A stretch of DNA of 64,000 nt from JBBIRW01 sp037441565 (lineage in GTDB: Bacteria; Desulfobacterota; JBBIRW01). The first letter of the stretch is position 1. Every line of letters starts with the position of its first letter. The notes below the pieces were generated by a model that searched no databases, was not told where the DNA came from, and saw nothing but the letters and a program-made list of their open reading frames with translations. The stretch lies in contig JBBIRW010000007.1 in the NCBI GenBank assembly GCA_037441565.1, forward strand, positions 1 through 64,000. The letters are read 5' to 3'. Position numbers and translations under genes: made by a program. Shown here piece after piece: positions 41,469 to 50,079 of this stretch.

Positions 41469-42588
41469 AGATAATCTCATCAACAAGCATCTTTCTCCAC
41501 CTTCTATCCTCCTGCTTATAGATATCGATAACCCTTATCGGAATCCTCGCTGTTCTCGGGTCAATCTCATGCTCAAGTATCAATTTTAATATATAAAGCC
41601 TTGTGTTCCTTCCAAATCTTACCCTGCAGACCCTTCCTCCATAGAAATCATCTGTTGAATACTCTGCTGTATTTATATCCCTCAGTTTAAATCTCTCATT
41701 AAAACAAACAGAACTATAACCATATAGATTACTTTCCTCGGGATAAACCTCACCCGATGTATTCAAAAAAATAGTTAGCGCATTCCTTACACCGGGATTA
41801 TAGCTGAGGAATTCTCCATAAAATCCAGCAACTGTATCAATAAAAGCTTTATGCTCTGGTTTTGGATTGTTCTGTATTATTATCAGGAGATCGAGATCCT
41901 GCCTTTCATCAAAAAATAGATTATTCGCCCTTTCAATTATAGCTCGAATATTTGAATACCTCAAATCTCTGTATACATAATCGAAACACAGGAGGACTAT
42001 AAAATTGAAGGAATACTGCTCCGATCTAAATAGATATATATGTTTTCCACGGTAGAGATCTATAAAATGGCTTATATGTTCCTCACCTCTGAATGGATGT
42101 GTTTTTGCTTCAAAGAAGATATGAAAGTTATCATTTACTTCTTTGACTATTATCATACAGCAATTAACCGGCTTTTCTTTTTCTTCAGACTCTGCATCCC
42201 TCCTTACCTCAGTAAGTGCCTCACAATTATCGATTGCAAACTCCTCAAGAAGATTTTTATACTCATAAAGGGAAATATGCTCGATACCGGCTATGACGAT
42301 TGTGTTTCTCCTTAAATCCTTTTTCACAAATTCAATGAAATCCTTTAAAAATAGATGCGGAACAGATGCCTCTGGAAAAATAACAAAGTTCAGAAAATCT
42401 TTTCCTTTTTCACATTGCGATACTATCTGCAGGATGGATTTCATGCAATCCCAGTGATGTTCAGGATCCTCAATCTTCCAGTAAAAATCCTTTACCTTAA
42501 GGCTGCAGGGGATCTGTGCAAGGTGTGCAAAGAATTCTCCGTTTTGAGATGGTAAGATATTAACATACTTTTCAATGATTCTGAACAT
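41455..42588 (-). CDS. Divergent nitrilase-superfamily protein
   Basis: A 377-residue protein of unknown function. The nitrilase catalytic triad can be read in order: Glu 73 in VIFPEAS, Lys 162 in FEAKTHPFRG, Cys 201 in IVLLCFDYVYRDL, with alternating strands around each. The sequence is otherwise far from amidases and nitrilases, and about 80 N-terminal and 100 C-terminal residues have no match I can name. No signal peptide is present. It is translated just before the RNase III-like gene, which it overlaps, so the two products may work together. No promoter or strong ribosome site is clear. Confidence 0.6.
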   Translation of the reverse strand: MFRIIEKYVNILPSQNGEFFAHLAQIPCSLKVKDFYWKIEDPEHHWDCMKSILQIVSQCEKGKDFLNFVIFPEASVPHLFLKDFIEFVKKDLRRNTIVIAGIEHISLYEYKNLLEEFAIDNCEALTEVRRDAESEEKEKPVNCCMIIVKEVNDNFHIFFEAKTHPFRGEEHISHFIDLYRGKHIYLFRSEQYSFNFIVLLCFDYVYRDLRYSNIRAIIERANNLFFDERQDLDLLIIIQNNPKPEHKAFIDTVAGFYGEFLSYNPGVRNALTIFLNTSGEVYPEESNLYGYSSVCFNERFKLRDINTAEYSTDDFYGGRVCRVRFGRNTRLYILKLILEHEIDPRTARIPIRVIDIYKQEDRRWRKMLVDEIIYGKR

Positions 42589-42688
42589 AACTACATCTTG
42601 CTGATCGTTTCCCCAGATACAGGAAGCTTTTAATTTCCGGACAAAATTTCAAAACAGAGAGGATACTTTCTCTATTTCACAGGGGCAA

Positions 42689-42991
42689 TTAATATCTCCT
42701 GCCCTTCCCCTTCCCTTCTCTCCTGCCTGACCTTCTGTCTTCCCTCTCCGGTCTTGCCTCGTTAACGATTATCTGTCTCTCTTTAAATGACTTTCCGTTC
42801 AATTCGGAGATAGCCCTGCTCGCATCCTCAGCATTTGCCATTTCAACAAATCCAAAGCCTCGGCTTTGTCCTGTGTAGCGATCCGTTATGATTTTTACCG
42901 ATCTCACCTCTCCCACCTTCTGAAATAATTCTTGAAGCTCACTTTCTGTTACTTTAAAGGAGAGGTTACCTACATAAAGTTTGGTTGGCAT
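42689..42991 (-). CDS. RRM-domain RNA-binding protein
   Basis: A protein of about 100 residues: one RNA recognition motif with RNP2 LYVGNL (5-10) and RNP1 RGFGFVEM (44-51), followed by a short basic Arg/Gly/Lys tail. ATG 42991 is chosen because GGAGG lies 6 bases upstream; the earlier in-frame codon has no site. Bacterial RRM proteins of this form are single-stranded RNA binders, some cold-induced. About 130 bp upstream of the ATG is non-coding and could be a long leader, but no clear structure was drawn. Confidence 0.92.
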   Translation of the reverse strand: MPTKLYVGNLSFKVTESELQELFQKVGEVRSVKIITDRYTGQSRGFGFVEMANAEDASRAISELNGKSFKERQIIVNEARPEREDRRSGRREGKGKGRRY

Positions 42992-43122
42992 ACATTCCTC
43001 CAAAATACCTCCAAAGAACCAGGGATCCTCCGGACTTAAATGCCCGCTTGCTTCCCGTAAGGCCTTGAAAGGTTCTATTTTTCTCTATTTAAATCCAAGA
43101 AAACCCAAATTGCAAGGAAAAG

Positions 43123-43482
43123 TTACCTCTCCTTCCTCAACTGACAGGAGAAGCAAAGGGTGGCATATGGGAGGGCCTTAAGGCGCTTAAGGGCTATTGG
43201 CTCACCGCAATCTTCACACAGTCCATATGTCCCATCCTTCATCTTGAGTACAGCTCTCATCATCATATAAAACCTTTTCCTTCTCCTCGAGCTGAATAGC
43301 TGCATCAACTCTTTTTCCCTTAACCTTGAGGCGAGGTCGTAGATATTACATGCCCTCTTTTCCATTGTCTGGAGGAGCTCTAATTCATGTTTTATTGTGT
43401 TTGAAATCTCGCTCCAGATATAATTCTCCAGCTCTCTTATTGCCTCCTCCCTGCTTCTTTTGAAAATCTTTATCTCATTCAT
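43123..43482 (-). CDS. DksA/TraR-family zinc-finger protein
   Basis: A 119-residue protein. A helical coiled-coil-like region (about 10-80) contains NIYDLAS, like the coil-tip D-x-A-S of DksA. The C-terminal C4 zinc finger has C89, C92, C110 and C113 (CEDCGEPI, CFSC). Family members bind RNA polymerase through its secondary channel and modulate rRNA or stress transcription, often with ppGpp. It lies 132 bp before the RRM gene on the same strand. Confidence 0.88.
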   Translation of the reverse strand: MNEIKIFKRSREEAIRELENYIWSEISNTIKHELELLQTMEKRACNIYDLASRLREKELMQLFSSRRRKRFYMMMRAVLKMKDGTYGLCEDCGEPIALKRLKALPYATLCFSCQLRKER

Positions 43483-43501
43483 ACATTAAAAGCACTTATA
43501 T

Positions 43502-43529
43502 TCTATATCATTCTTATAATACAGTCCAA
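43502..43529 (-). promoter_or_regulatory. Possible promoter of the DksA-like gene
   Basis: Minus strand TTGGAC (43524-43529), a 16-bp spacer and TATAGA (43502-43507), placed before the ATG at 43482. Both boxes are moderate matches, in an AT-rich stretch where chance matches are common. Confidence 0.35.
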
Positions 43530-43548
43530 CCTATAAAAATTGACACCA

Positions 43549-44601
43549 TTACGGTTGTTTTTCAGACTTGGAATTTGATCTCAGATAAACTGTCCTTATG
43601 GGAAATGGGATTTCAATACCTTCCTCTCTGAAACGCCTGAATATTCTCTTTCTCATCTCATGCTGAACATAATACTGATCCACAAACTCTTTTACCTGGC
43701 AGATTAGCGTAAAATTGAGTGAAAAATCGCCAAAGCCCGGAATAAATCTTACAAACGGCTCTGACTCTTCAACCATTCCTGGAATCTCCTTTGTCGCCTT
43801 TTTTGCCTCATCAATAAGAATCCTTTCGATTCTTTCAGGATCGCTCTCATAGCTTACAGAAATCGGTATGAGAAGGGACATCCTTTTTTCAGGAAGGTAG
43901 TAGTTCGTAATTATGGATTGGGAAAGTTTCGCATTGGGGATTATTACAAGATTATTTGGGAGAGTCCTTATCCTTGTTGCCCTCCAACCAATATCAACAA
44001 CATAGCCTTCATCTCCTGTGTCAAGTTTTATGTAATCACCAACCCTTATCTGTTTTGATACCGTTATGTAGATACCTGCAAAAAGGTTTGAAAGGGTATC
44101 CTGAAGACCGAGGGCAACTGCAAGACCGCCAACACCGAGCGCTGTAAGGATGGGTGTTATTGAGATATCGAGCATGTTCAGTATTATTAAGAGACCTATT
44201 ATGATAATTACCCATCGAGAGATATTTCTTGTAAGTGTCGTTATTGGCATTATTCCTTCAAATCTCTCTCCGTAAGATTCAATGAAATCACCGACTATCT
44301 TTGCAGTAACAAGAGAAACACTGAAGATAAGGAGTGATATTAACACCTTCTCAATAAGGAGAGAAGTTCTCAATTCAAGATCCATCGTTCTTACTGTCAT
44401 GTATATAGCAAGAAGAACAATCCAGATGATCGATGCCCTGCCTGTGGCATTGAGTATTATATCATCTAACTTTGACTCTGTTTTTTTCGCCCATTTATGA
44501 AGGATGTTAAAAAGCAGATGCCTTATGATATATCCTATAATAAGAACAGCAAGGGCGGTCAGTATGGTTAAAGAGGGCTCCGGAATCATCTTTGATGACA
44601 T
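43549..44601 (-). CDS. MscS-family mechanosensitive channel
   Basis: A 350-residue inner-membrane protein with about four to five hydrophobic helices and the MscS pore region ILTALGVGGLAVALGLQDTLSNLFAGIYI, then the beta domain (IRVGDYIKLDTGDEGYVVDIGWRATRI) and a C-terminal cytoplasmic domain. It opens on membrane tension to release solutes on osmotic downshift. The ribosome site GGGGAGAAGAA is strong. Confidence 0.93.
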   Translation of the reverse strand: MSSKMIPEPSLTILTALAVLIIGYIIRHLLFNILHKWAKKTESKLDDIILNATGRASIIWIVLLAIYMTVRTMDLELRTSLLIEKVLISLLIFSVSLVTAKIVGDFIESYGERFEGIMPITTLTRNISRWVIIIIGLLIILNMLDISITPILTALGVGGLAVALGLQDTLSNLFAGIYITVSKQIRVGDYIKLDTGDEGYVVDIGWRATRIRTLPNNLVIIPNAKLSQSIITNYYLPEKRMSLLIPISVSYESDPERIERILIDEAKKATKEIPGMVEESEPFVRFIPGFGDFSLNFTLICQVKEFVDQYYVQHEMRKRIFRRFREEGIEIPFPIRTVYLRSNSKSEKQP

Positions 44602-44681
44602 TTCTTCTCCCCGCCCGGTTTTTTCAGAGGCATAAAATAAGTATCAATCTTACTCTACCTCAAAGTGAACGGGATCTTTGA

Positions 44682-46262
44682 TCAAAAATGAAGGATCTTT
44701 TCCACCTCTTCACGATCACACTCCATAACGTATGGGATACCCGAAATCTCCGAAGCCTCTTTTGTGAGTGCAAAGATATCATCTCTCGAGATGTGATCAA
44801 TCGTAAACTTCCTTGCCCCAGCCATAAGCTGCTGGAGTCCTGTTTTTATCCTGTCTATATATGTGTAGAGACCTAAAGCACCAGGAGGGATCATCCTGAA
44901 TCTATTTCCATATTTGCTTTCAAGGATCTCTGCAGTAACGAATATGTGTTCTATGTCTGTACCAAATTGTGAGATGTTTTTTGGAAGTTTCCCCTCTTTT
45001 ATCCAGATACCTATATTCTTTCCAACCATTGCAGGGATCATGGTTGCCCTTCCCATGCAAACGGCCTTAACGAATGGAGCACCAAGGGCAAGGGCTTTAA
45101 ATATATGATCCTCAAAAGAAATCCCGCCACCTATTGCAAGGGAAGGTATATATTTACCCTTTTCGTGAAGCCTCTTTGCATACTCATAAAGGAGACATTC
45201 GATATACACAGTCGGGATACCCCATTCATTCATCATTCTCCATGGACTCATTCCTGTTCCTCCACCTGCGCCATCAACAGTAAGGAGATCAACCTTTGCT
45301 ATGGAACAGAGCTTAAGTGCCAGAGCAAGGTCCCTTGGTCTGTAGGCACCGGTTTTAAGGGATACGAACTTAACACCTATCTTCCTCAGATGCTCTACTT
45401 CCTTAATGAACTCCTCCTCATTAACCATGCCAAGTCTTGAATGCCTTTCAAATTCTTTAAAAACACCATCCCTGAATGCCTTCTGAATCACCCCATCCTC
45501 AGGGTCAGGAAGCACCACATATCCCCTTTCCTTTAATCTGAGTGCAGATTCCAGGGTGGGAAGCTTTACCTCTCCACCTATATCCTTTGCACCCTGCCCC
45601 CATTTTATCTCGATTGCCTTAACACCGAGTTTTTCAACCGCATATTCAGGCACTCTTGCCCTTCCATCCTCCACATTGTGTTGAACCAGAACCTCTCCGT
45701 AACCCTCATACCAGTCCTGAAAAAGCCTCACCCTTCTTTCCAGCTCGGGCGATTTTATAACCCTCCCGTTTCTGAATTCTGCATCAGGGTCCATACCACA
45801 TACATTCTCACCTATTACAAGTGCAATACCGGATAATGCTGATCCAATGGCCATACCCTCCCAGTTGTTCCTTGCAATATCGGTGGATCCAAGGGCACCT
45901 GTAAAAATGGGAACCTGTAACTTTATCCTGTAGCCCCCCTTTCCGATTATGGTCTCCACATTTACATTGGGAAAGACCGCCTTATCGGGGTCTGCCTCAA
46001 TACCATATGCACCCACACATGAGCCGTGGATATTGAAATGGGAAAAATCAACAGGATAATCCTTTGTTGCACCTGCTGTAACCTTGCCAAATGGTTCTGG
46101 GTATATAACTTCTCTGCCTCTGAATGATGATTTTGCTATCTCACATGTGCCGGGGCAGCCATCAAGGCACACAGAACAGATGCCCGAAGATGGGGAAGCC
46201 TCAGGAATCCTTAATCTTGTGGATGTTACAGAACCCCTATTGATATCCCTGCTAAAACTTAT
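44682..46262 (-). CDS. FMN-binding glutamate synthase-like protein, non-canonical ATA start proposed
   Basis: A protein of about 526 residues related to the central/FMN domain of glutamate synthase (archaeal-type and GlxD-like proteins): SHFNIHGSCVGAYGIEADP, IEIKWGQGAKDIGG, LLTVDGAGGGTGMSP and SLAIGGGISF. The conserved N-terminus of the family continues upstream of the only canonical start (GTG 46172): in frame, R-G-S-V-T-S-T-R-L-R-I-P, then S-P-S-S-G-I-C. That GTG would cut the CxxCxxxCPGxC cluster. In-frame TAA codons at 46275-46280 bound the region, and AAGGAGG at 46270-46276 lies 7 bases before ATA 46262. No ATG, GTG, TTG or CTG exists between. ATA or a neighbouring Ile/Val codon is the likely start. 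It probably moves amide nitrogen with a separate glutaminase. Confidence 0.78.
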   Translation of the reverse strand: MSFSRDINRGSVTSTRLRIPEASPSSGICSVCLDGCPGTCEIAKSSFRGREVIYPEPFGKVTAGATKDYPVDFSHFNIHGSCVGAYGIEADPDKAVFPNVNVETIIGKGGYRIKLQVPIFTGALGSTDIARNNWEGMAIGSALSGIALVIGENVCGMDPDAEFRNGRVIKSPELERRVRLFQDWYEGYGEVLVQHNVEDGRARVPEYAVEKLGVKAIEIKWGQGAKDIGGEVKLPTLESALRLKERGYVVLPDPEDGVIQKAFRDGVFKEFERHSRLGMVNEEEFIKEVEHLRKIGVKFVSLKTGAYRPRDLALALKLCSIAKVDLLTVDGAGGGTGMSPWRMMNEWGIPTVYIECLLYEYAKRLHEKGKYIPSLAIGGGISFEDHIFKALALGAPFVKAVCMGRATMIPAMVGKNIGIWIKEGKLPKNISQFGTDIEHIFVTAEILESKYGNRFRMIPPGALGLYTYIDRIKTGLQQLMAGARKFTIDHISRDDIFALTKEASEISGIPYVMECDREEVEKILHF

Positions 46263-46297
46263 TACTATTCCTCCTTATTAGTTTAGTTTATCTATGA

Positions 46298-46326
46298 AAT
46301 AAATCTTCTTTTATAAATTTTGTCAA
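46298..46326 (-). promoter_or_regulatory. Promoter before the glutamate synthase-like gene
   Basis: Minus strand perfect TTGACA (46321-46326), 17-bp spacer, then TTTATT (46298-46303, four of six). The start expected near 46291 would leave about 28 nt before ATA 46262, with AAGGAGG inside it. This supports translation starting near 46262 and not at the internal GTG 46172. Confidence 0.5.
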
Positions 46327-46382
46327 CAATTTTCTTTAAAAATATTCTTTAAAAAAGGCAATTTATATAATACCGTTTTATT

Positions 46383-47216
46383 TTAAAATAGACTCCTGAG
46401 TACCTTGAGGTTCTCCATGTCCATGTCGCCTTCTTTTGGTGTTTCTATAATCATTGGCATATCCTCGAATATTTCGTTTGAAAGGATTACTCGGAAGGGC
46501 TCAGTTCCGATAAAGCCCCTTCCTATGTGCTCGTGGCGATCGACCTTTGAATTAAAAGGCATTTTTGAATCATTAAGATGAAAAACTTTTAATTTTGCAA
46601 GGCCAACAATTGAATCGATTGCTTTGAAGATCCTATCCCACCCTTTATGGTCAAGCCTGTATCCAGCAGCAAAAAGATGGCATGTATCGAAGCATATACC
46701 CAATCTTTCGGTATTTTTTACACTATCGAATAGATCAAGGATCTCCTCCAGGCTTGATCCAATGGCGGAGCCCTGTCCTGCTGTATTTTCAAGAAGGATT
46801 ATGGTTGAAGTATCCTGTGTTTCATCAATGATTTCAGCAATAGCTGAGCTGCACCTCCTGATCCCCCACCTCACTCCCATTCCCCCATGAGAACCGCAAT
46901 GGACAATCCAGTAAGGGATCCCTAATCGTGAGCATCTCTTTATCTCTTCGACGGATGCATCTATGGACCTCTTCCACAATTTTGCATCAGGGGATGCCAG
47001 GTTTATAAGGTAGCTTGAATGGGCAATGACCTGCTTTATCCCTGTTTCCTTCCATGCCCTATCAAAAAGTGCAATCTGGGATTCTTCAAGCGGTGGAAAA
47101 TCCCACCTTACCTGATTCCGCAAGAATATCTGAACTGCATCACATCCGAGTTTTTTACCCCTTATAAGTGCCCTCCAGAGCCCACCCGCAATAGAGATAT
47201 GAGCACCAAGATTCAA
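46383..47216 (-). CDS. nfo: Endonuclease IV (apurinic/apyrimidinic endonuclease)
   Basis: A 277-residue TIM-barrel DNA-repair enzyme. Motifs match Nfo: NLGAHISIAGGLWRA, IAHSSYLINLASPD, ILLENTAGQGSAIGSSLEEI, GICFDTCHLFAAGY, KVFHLNDSKMPFNSKVDRHEHIGRGFIG and MIIETPK. Zinc ligands lie in these segments. It cuts the DNA backbone 5' to abasic sites and removes 3' blocking groups. The start is TTG 47216 with GGGAGAAAGG just upstream; no ATG fits the family N-terminus. Confidence 0.95.
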   Translation of the reverse strand: MNLGAHISIAGGLWRALIRGKKLGCDAVQIFLRNQVRWDFPPLEESQIALFDRAWKETGIKQVIAHSSYLINLASPDAKLWKRSIDASVEEIKRCSRLGIPYWIVHCGSHGGMGVRWGIRRCSSAIAEIIDETQDTSTIILLENTAGQGSAIGSSLEEILDLFDSVKNTERLGICFDTCHLFAAGYRLDHKGWDRIFKAIDSIVGLAKLKVFHLNDSKMPFNSKVDRHEHIGRGFIGTEPFRVILSNEIFEDMPMIIETPKEGDMDMENLKVLRSLF

Positions 47217-47240
47217 CCTTTCTCCCTTAGAAATCTTAGA

Positions 47241-47957
47241 TTAAAATTTCCATATTACACTTGCCATAAAAGATGTTTCCGCTCCTACATCAATTTCAGC
47301 AAGGAGGGATGCAAAGGGTGAGATTCTGTACTCGACCCCTCCGAATACCTTTATAAGCTCATCCTGCCTGTAATCCCTGTCAGGGAGACCCTCAATCTTA
47401 AGGGTTCCCTCCACACCACTTAATGCAATTCCCATATACGGTGTAATGGGAGAAGTCCTTCCAACCTGATGGAACTGAACTCCTGTTGAAATCTCCCAGT
47501 TAAGTTGCTTTATCTTTCCACTGAGCGAACCTATAAAATCTTCGTCCTCGCTTTCAAAATAAAAAAGTTCAGCTTTTATACCCCAGAAGGGCTTCCCCTC
47601 AATCTCAAGAAGATTTACTGCAGCACCACCACCGATTCCCAATCCCACATCACCATTGAAATCACTGCCAAGGATGCTGTTGTCAGACTCTGCTCTTGCA
47701 GCACCTATTGAAAAAAATAGTTCAAGGTTTTTGTCTATTGTAAATGATGGCTTTATAAAGAATCGCTGCACGAGGATATCCTCACTGGGGATCTCATCAA
47801 AATCCATTTCCCTTATAGAGAAATCATAACCCATTTCAAGCTGTGCCTTACCATAGGGTAGAGAAACAGTCGGCTTACCAATTCCCATTGCGTATCCATT
47901 TTCTGAAATCATTAAACACAGTATTGAAAATAGTAGGATCAGAATGGACCTCTTCAT
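47241..47957 (-). CDS. Predicted outer-membrane beta-barrel-like protein
   Basis: A 238-residue exported protein with a signal peptide (MKRSILILLFSILC, end near GYA). The mature part is rich in alternating strands and Gly, with short aromatic-girdle segments (LELFFSIGAARAE, WGIKAELFYFES, WEISTGVQFHQVG) and ends in Phe (VIWKF), as recognised by BAM. It is of the small, eight-to-ten-strand type; no family can be named. GGAGG precedes ATG 47957. The divergent lipoprotein gene begins 71 bp away. Confidence 0.7.
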   Translation of the reverse strand: MKRSILILLFSILCLMISENGYAMGIGKPTVSLPYGKAQLEMGYDFSIREMDFDEIPSEDILVQRFFIKPSFTIDKNLELFFSIGAARAESDNSILGSDFNGDVGLGIGGGAAVNLLEIEGKPFWGIKAELFYFESEDEDFIGSLSGKIKQLNWEISTGVQFHQVGRTSPITPYMGIALSGVEGTLKIEGLPDRDYRQDELIKVFGGVEYRISPFASLLAEIDVGAETSFMASVIWKF

Positions 47958-48028
47958 CTCTGTACCTCCATTGCTTATAATTCGATAGATGATTGATTAA
48001 TGATAGCAGATAAAATAAAAATAAGTAA

Positions 48029-48502
48029 ATGTTACACACGCAGAGACACCTTATTTTCTTACTCATCTTTGTTTTCCTCATTTCGTGCTCGAAAAAATAC
48101 ACCCCTGATGAGGAGCTTATAAGCCGGACAATAAGAGAAGCAGCTCAGGCAACACAGGCAAAGGATCTAAAAGGTCTTCTTAAACATATTTCAACATCCT
48201 ACAAGGATCCCATGGGAAATGACAGGGATGGTATAAAAGGCATTCTTCTCTATCATTTTACGAGAAATGAAAAGATATCAATTTTTATAGTAAAGGAGGA
48301 GATAGAGGCAGGCAGAGAAAAGGGAAAGGCAATAATTAAGGTCATCTTCACAGGTGAAAAAAAGCCGTCGCAGGAGATAAAGGAGCTTATCAAGAGTGCA
48401 CTCGGTATCTATATGTTCGAAATCTCCTTTAAAAAGGAAAGGGGTAGATGGCTTGCCATATCAGCAACATGGACAGAGATCGGACTAAAGGAGTTGCTCT
48501 AA
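48029..48502 (+). CDS. Small lipoprotein, NTF2/SnoaL-like by pattern
   Basis: A 157-residue protein with a lipobox ISC (C about 17) after LIFLLIFVFL. The mature part starts with a helical segment (ELISRTIREAAQATQAKDLKGLLKHIS), then DPMGNDRDG and three to four strands, ending WLAISATW. This helix-then-sheet pattern recalls the NTF2-like fold of many periplasmic proteins of unknown role. No Shine-Dalgarno is seen before ATG 48029. It is tail to tail with the HAD gene. Confidence 0.6.
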   Translation: MLHTQRHLIFLLIFVFLISCSKKYTPDEELISRTIREAAQATQAKDLKGLLKHISTSYKDPMGNDRDGIKGILLYHFTRNEKISIFIVKEEIEAGREKGKAIIKVIFTGEKKPSQEIKELIKSALGIYMFEISFKKERGRWLAISATWTEIGLKELL

Positions 48503-49191
48503 CCCTTAAATAATTTTTCAAGCTGCGAAAGGCTTATCTCTCTCAGCGAATCAATAACAATAAGGGGGGAGAGTTTCTCAAGCCTCTCCCTGGGGTAGGA
48601 GTTCGTAACAGCTATACAGAACATGCCAGCCTCCTTCGCAGCCTTTATCCCATGGATTGAATCCTCTATAACAACGCACTCTGAAGGGATTATGGGTGGG
48701 TTTAATTTTAAAAGTTTATTAAGAAGATCAAGTGCTTTTATATAAGATTCGGGATCCGGTTTGCCCCTTTCCACATCATCAGCAGAAACGATAACGGAGA
48801 AGCAATCCTTAATACCACCTTTTTCCAATAAAAAGACTATCTCCTTTCTCATTGCGCCCGATGCAATTCCAAGCGGAAATCTTTTTGAGGCATCTTTAAT
48901 GAAATCGATCGATCCTTCATAAAATCTCACACCTTCCTTCATAGCCTCCTCAAAGTATAACCCCTTTTTCTCAATAAGCTCCCTGATTTTTTCATCGCTA
49001 ATTTCCCTTCCATGTGATAGGAAAACCTCCCTGAAACACCCCTTATCATCAAGGGCAAGATATTTTTCATAATATTCCTTTTCTGGAAGCTCAATACCCT
49101 CCTGCTTTAATGTCTTCTGGAATGCTGTGAGATGTAGTGCCTCTGTATCAGCAATCACCCCATCAAAGTCAAATATGATTGCCCTGAGCAT
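48499..49191 (-). CDS. HAD-superfamily phosphatase/phosphomutase-like
   Basis: A 230-residue HAD hydrolase. The nucleophile loop is FDFDGVIADTEALH (about 6-19), motif II GIASGAMRKE (near 110), the Lys before motif IV GKPDPESY and VVIEDSIHGIKAAKEAGM. The cap is helical, as in beta-phosphoglucomutase and phosphoglycolate phosphatase. The substrate is not fixed by sequence. The first 7 codons are typical (MLRAIIF). Confidence 0.85.
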   Translation of the reverse strand: MLRAIIFDFDGVIADTEALHLTAFQKTLKQEGIELPEKEYYEKYLALDDKGCFREVFLSHGREISDEKIRELIEKKGLYFEEAMKEGVRFYEGSIDFIKDASKRFPLGIASGAMRKEIVFLLEKGGIKDCFSVIVSADDVERGKPDPESYIKALDLLNKLLKLNPPIIPSECVVIEDSIHGIKAAKEAGMFCIAVTNSYPRERLEKLSPLIVIDSLREISLSQLEKLFKG

Positions 49192-49284
49192 GAAATACCC
49201 TCAGTTTAAAATTGTTTGAATGTCCTTCCTTTTTACATTATGATTTTTTTTGCTTCAATAGTTTTTTTCACTGAGAGGGAAAAG

Positions 49285-50079
49285 ATGTATAGAATTCATG
49301 TCCACATCCCTTTTGATATGCTCACAGGATATATGGAAAACATATTGAAAATGAGAATCAATCTTGAAATCGCCTTTAACGCAAGATCCCTCGATAAGGT
49401 GAAAAAATGGGAATTCCAGAAGATCATCAGCACCTTTAATTATAAACCTTCGATCACCTTCCATGCGCCCTTTATGGACCTCTCGGCAGGTGCCCTTGAT
49501 GAGAAAATAAGGAAGGTATCGGAAAAAAGAATCCTTCAGGTCCTGAACCTCTCAAAGGTTCTACATCCTGCACTCATAGTTGTCCACACCGGTTATGAGA
49601 AATGGAGGTATGCGGGGCTTTATGATAAGTTCTTCAGGAGTAGTAAAAAAACATGGAAAAGGATTATCAGTGAGGCAGAAAAGTTAGATATCCCGATTGC
49701 ACTTGAAAATGTCTTTGAAGAGGATACCTCACTTATAAAAAATCTTATCCAGGAGATAGGTTCAAAAAAGATGGGGCATTGTTTTGATGTGGGGCATTTC
49801 CATATATTCGGTAAGATTCCTATTGAAAAGTGGTTTGATGATCTCGGCGAATTTATAATGGAGGTTCATCTTCACGATAATAGGGGAAAATGGGATGAAC
49901 ATCTCGCACCAGGAAGTGGAAATATTGATTTCAAGACCCTTTTCTCCCTCATCTCAAAACTCCCATCAAAACCTATCCTCACACTTGAGGCGCATTCAAG
50001 GGAGGATGTGGAAATAGGAATGGAGAAAATCAAGAGATTTATAGAGGCAATGGATCATAAGGGTGGATTTTCTATATAG
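49285..50079 (+). CDS. Sugar-phosphate isomerase/epimerase-like TIM barrel
   Basis: A protein of about 264 residues. It has the xylose-isomerase-like metal-site order: IVVHTGYEKWRY, IALENVFEED (Glu), GHCFDVGHFHIFG (Asp/His), EVHLHDNRGKWDEHLAPG (His) and LTLEAHS (Glu). These suggest an isomerase, epimerase or endonuclease-IV-like barrel. ATG 49285 is chosen because GAGAGGGAAAAG lies immediately upstream; an earlier in-frame TTG would give a hydrophobic extension that is not expected. It ends 24 bp inside the convergent kinase gene. Confidence 0.75.
   Translation: MYRIHVHIPFDMLTGYMENILKMRINLEIAFNARSLDKVKKWEFQKIISTFNYKPSITFHAPFMDLSAGALDEKIRKVSEKRILQVLNLSKVLHPALIVVHTGYEKWRYAGLYDKFFRSSKKTWKRIISEAEKLDIPIALENVFEEDTSLIKNLIQEIGSKKMGHCFDVGHFHIFGKIPIEKWFDDLGEFIMEVHLHDNRGKWDEHLAPGSGNIDFKTLFSLISKLPSKPILTLEAHSREDVEIGMEKIKRFIEAMDHKGGFSI

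Noticed and set aside
44682..46172. Short form of the glutamate synthase-like gene starting at GTG 46172
   Set aside because: It lacks a ribosome site and removes the conserved N-terminus and first Cys of the cluster.
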